Origin: Alphaproteobacteria bacterium
GTDB taxonomy: Bacteria; Pseudomonadota; Alphaproteobacteria; ATCC43930; CGMCC-115725
Assembly (NCBI GenBank): GCA_030039815.1
Contig: JASHUW010000501.1
Coordinates: 1 to 5,886 of the forward strand
Direction of reading: 5' to 3'
DNA: 5,886 nt
Made by a program: the position numbers and the translations under genes. Of this stretch, positions 4,644 to 5,886 are shown piece by piece. Numbering within the stretch: the first letter of the stretch is position 1; each line of letters begins with the position of its first letter. Below the pieces are notes generated by a model. It did no database searches. It was not told where the DNA came from and worked only from the letters and a program-made list of their open reading frames with translations.

Positions 4644-5852
4644 ATGCGGTTTCAGTATCAGGCCCTCGCTGCCGACGGTCAGACCCTGACGGGTCATGTC
4701 GAGGCGGCTTCATCCCGCGAAGCCTATCGCGAATTGGTGAATCGCGGCATACAGCCGACCTCGATCGCTCCTGCCCTCGCTCAGGGCCAAAATGGCTGGC
4801 GATGGCGTCGCCGTAACCCGCGCCGCAGCGATTACCTTCACATCCTCAAGGAACTGCAGGTACTGATGAGCGGCGGCATCCCCGTTGCGGAAGCGGTTGC
4901 CGTGTTGGCGGATTCGGCAACGCACCCCGTCTTGGTCGCGGCGTTCGATCAATTACATGCCGGATTGCGTCACGGCGAACGCTTTCCCCATGTCTTCGCT
5001 CGCGCGTTTTCGATGTTTCCGCCCTACATCCATCGGATCATCGAGACCGGTGACTTGAGCGGGCGGCTGAGCGAAGCTCTGGCAGATGCCGCGGCCGAAG
5101 TCGAGCGCGACGACAGGTTCCGTTCCGAGCTCCGGAATTCGATCGTCTACCCAACCTTTCTCAGCGTCGCCGGGGTGAGCGCGGTTATCTTTATGTTCGT
5201 ATTTGTGGTTCCCCGCTTTGCCGCGATGTTCCGGGACAAATACGATCAACTCCCCTGGCTGTCCTATACGGTGATCGCCGGAGGCATGTGGGTGCGGGAG
5301 CACTTGCTGATCGGCGTTGTCGCCGTGGCAGTGTTCGGGATTTTTGTAGCCTACGCTTTTCAGCAAAAGGAGCTGCGCGAGCGGTTGCGTGACGGCCTTG
5401 TTCGATTGCCCTTCCTAGGTGACTGGCTCTCAGAAGTCGAAACGGCCCGTTGGGCCGCGGTCTTGGCCCGCCTTTTAGAAAATCGCGTCCCGTTGATGCC
5501 TGCGCTCGACCTGGCCCGTCGCTCGCTGCGCGGCAGCGAAGTGCGGACGCGGATGGCGCATGTGGAACGGGCGGTTCGAACGGGCCGCCCGCTCGCCGTC
5601 GCGCTCGACGACAGTCATGTTCTGCCCCCGACAGCGTTGAATCTGATCCGCGTCGGTGAGCGTTCCGGAAACCTGGCTGAGATGACGCGGCGGGTGGCCG
5701 AAATTTATGACGAGAGCGTGCGCAATCGGGTGAAGGTAATGCTTTCGATTATCGAGCCGGTCGCCATTCTTCTGATAGGGGGCGTCATCGGGCTCGTCGC
5801 GGTCGCCATTTTCCTTGCGATCACGACCATCAACAAAATCCCCGGCCTTTAG
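4644..5852 (+). CDS. gspF: Type II secretion inner-membrane platform protein GspF
   Basis: A 402-residue protein of the usual GspF length, the polytopic platform protein that contacts the GspE ATPase and GspL and is thought to couple ATP hydrolysis to pseudopilus growth. The N-terminal cytoplasmic segment begins MRFQYQALAADGQTLTGHVE (1-20), the typical GspF opening. Two T2SSF domains follow (about 68-190 and 270-392), each with the paired family motif: ETGDLSGRL (134-142) and VGERSGNL (337-344). Membrane segments lie at about 171-190, 221-239 and 367-393. The short basic stretch WRWRRRNPRR (52-61) precedes the first domain. The start is the first ATG; no Shine-Dalgarno is present, consistent with a leaderless mRNA. 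A PilC-type pilus platform is the alternative, but gspJ and gspK nearby favour T2SS. The protein looks intact. gspE, gspD and the major pseudopilin gspG are not in the window. Confidence 0.93.
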   Translation: MRFQYQALAADGQTLTGHVEAASSREAYRELVNRGIQPTSIAPALAQGQNGWRWRRRNPRRSDYLHILKELQVLMSGGIPVAEAVAVLADSATHPVLVAAFDQLHAGLRHGERFPHVFARAFSMFPPYIHRIIETGDLSGRLSEALADAAAEVERDDRFRSELRNSIVYPTFLSVAGVSAVIFMFVFVVPRFAAMFRDKYDQLPWLSYTVIAGGMWVREHLLIGVVAVAVFGIFVAYAFQQKELRERLRDGLVRLPFLGDWLSEVETARWAAVLARLLENRVPLMPALDLARRSLRGSEVRTRMAHVERAVRTGRPLAVALDDSHVLPPTALNLIRVGERSGNLAEMTRRVAEIYDESVRNRVKVMLSIIEPVAILLIGGVIGLVAVAIFLAITTINKIPGL

Positions 5853-5886
5853 GCGCGTATTGAGACACATCAGCACAGGTCGAAGC

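Noticed and set aside
4953..5876. Long minus-strand frames opposite gspF (4953-5366, 5475-5876)
   Set aside because: They are antisense shadows of an intact GspF with two complete T2SSF domains; their composition is His/Arg/Asp-rich without motifs.

Overview
The window looks like chromosomal DNA from a Gram-negative bacterium, most likely a proteobacterium and plausibly an alphaproteobacterium. The reasons are type II secretion system (T2SS) pseudopilin and platform genes, moderately high GC coding sequence, and one classical Sec signal peptide. The lineage call is an inference without any database search. No rRNA, tRNA, CRISPR array, transposase or attachment site is visible.

Layout. Positions 1-936 on the minus strand hold the N-terminal 312 residues of a glycosyltransferase resembling the TIGR00180 family; the gene runs off the left edge. 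It diverges from a plus-strand T2SS block starting at 971: gspJ (971-1591) and gspK (1588-2646), overlapping by 4 bp. A 377-bp non-coding stretch follows. Its first 120 bp are AT-rich (about 38% GC) and it carries inverted repeats, a candidate promoter and a strong ribosome binding site. It leads into a 511-residue Sec-secreted protein (3024-4559) of unknown family, rich in Ser, Thr, Ala, Gly and Asn, with six cysteines and almost no basic residues. A strong intrinsic terminator (4584-4608) closes that unit. The end of its T-run supplies the start of a candidate -35 box for the next gene, gspF (4644-5852), whose predicted transcript would be almost leaderless. The last 34 bp may hold the start of another gene.

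Working together. GspJ and GspK are minor pseudopilins of the T2SS pseudopilus tip, and GspF is the inner-membrane platform protein. The exported beta-rich protein sits between them with its own leader and terminator. The simplest reading is a dedicated secretion locus with its cargo gene embedded in it, the cargo being a surface-layer, fibre or adhesin-like protein moved through the outer membrane by this T2SS. The neighbouring glycosyltransferase could modify that cargo or other surface glycans, but nothing in the sequence proves this. The cargo, its long structured leader and the terminator/promoter junction before gspF are the most unusual parts of the window.
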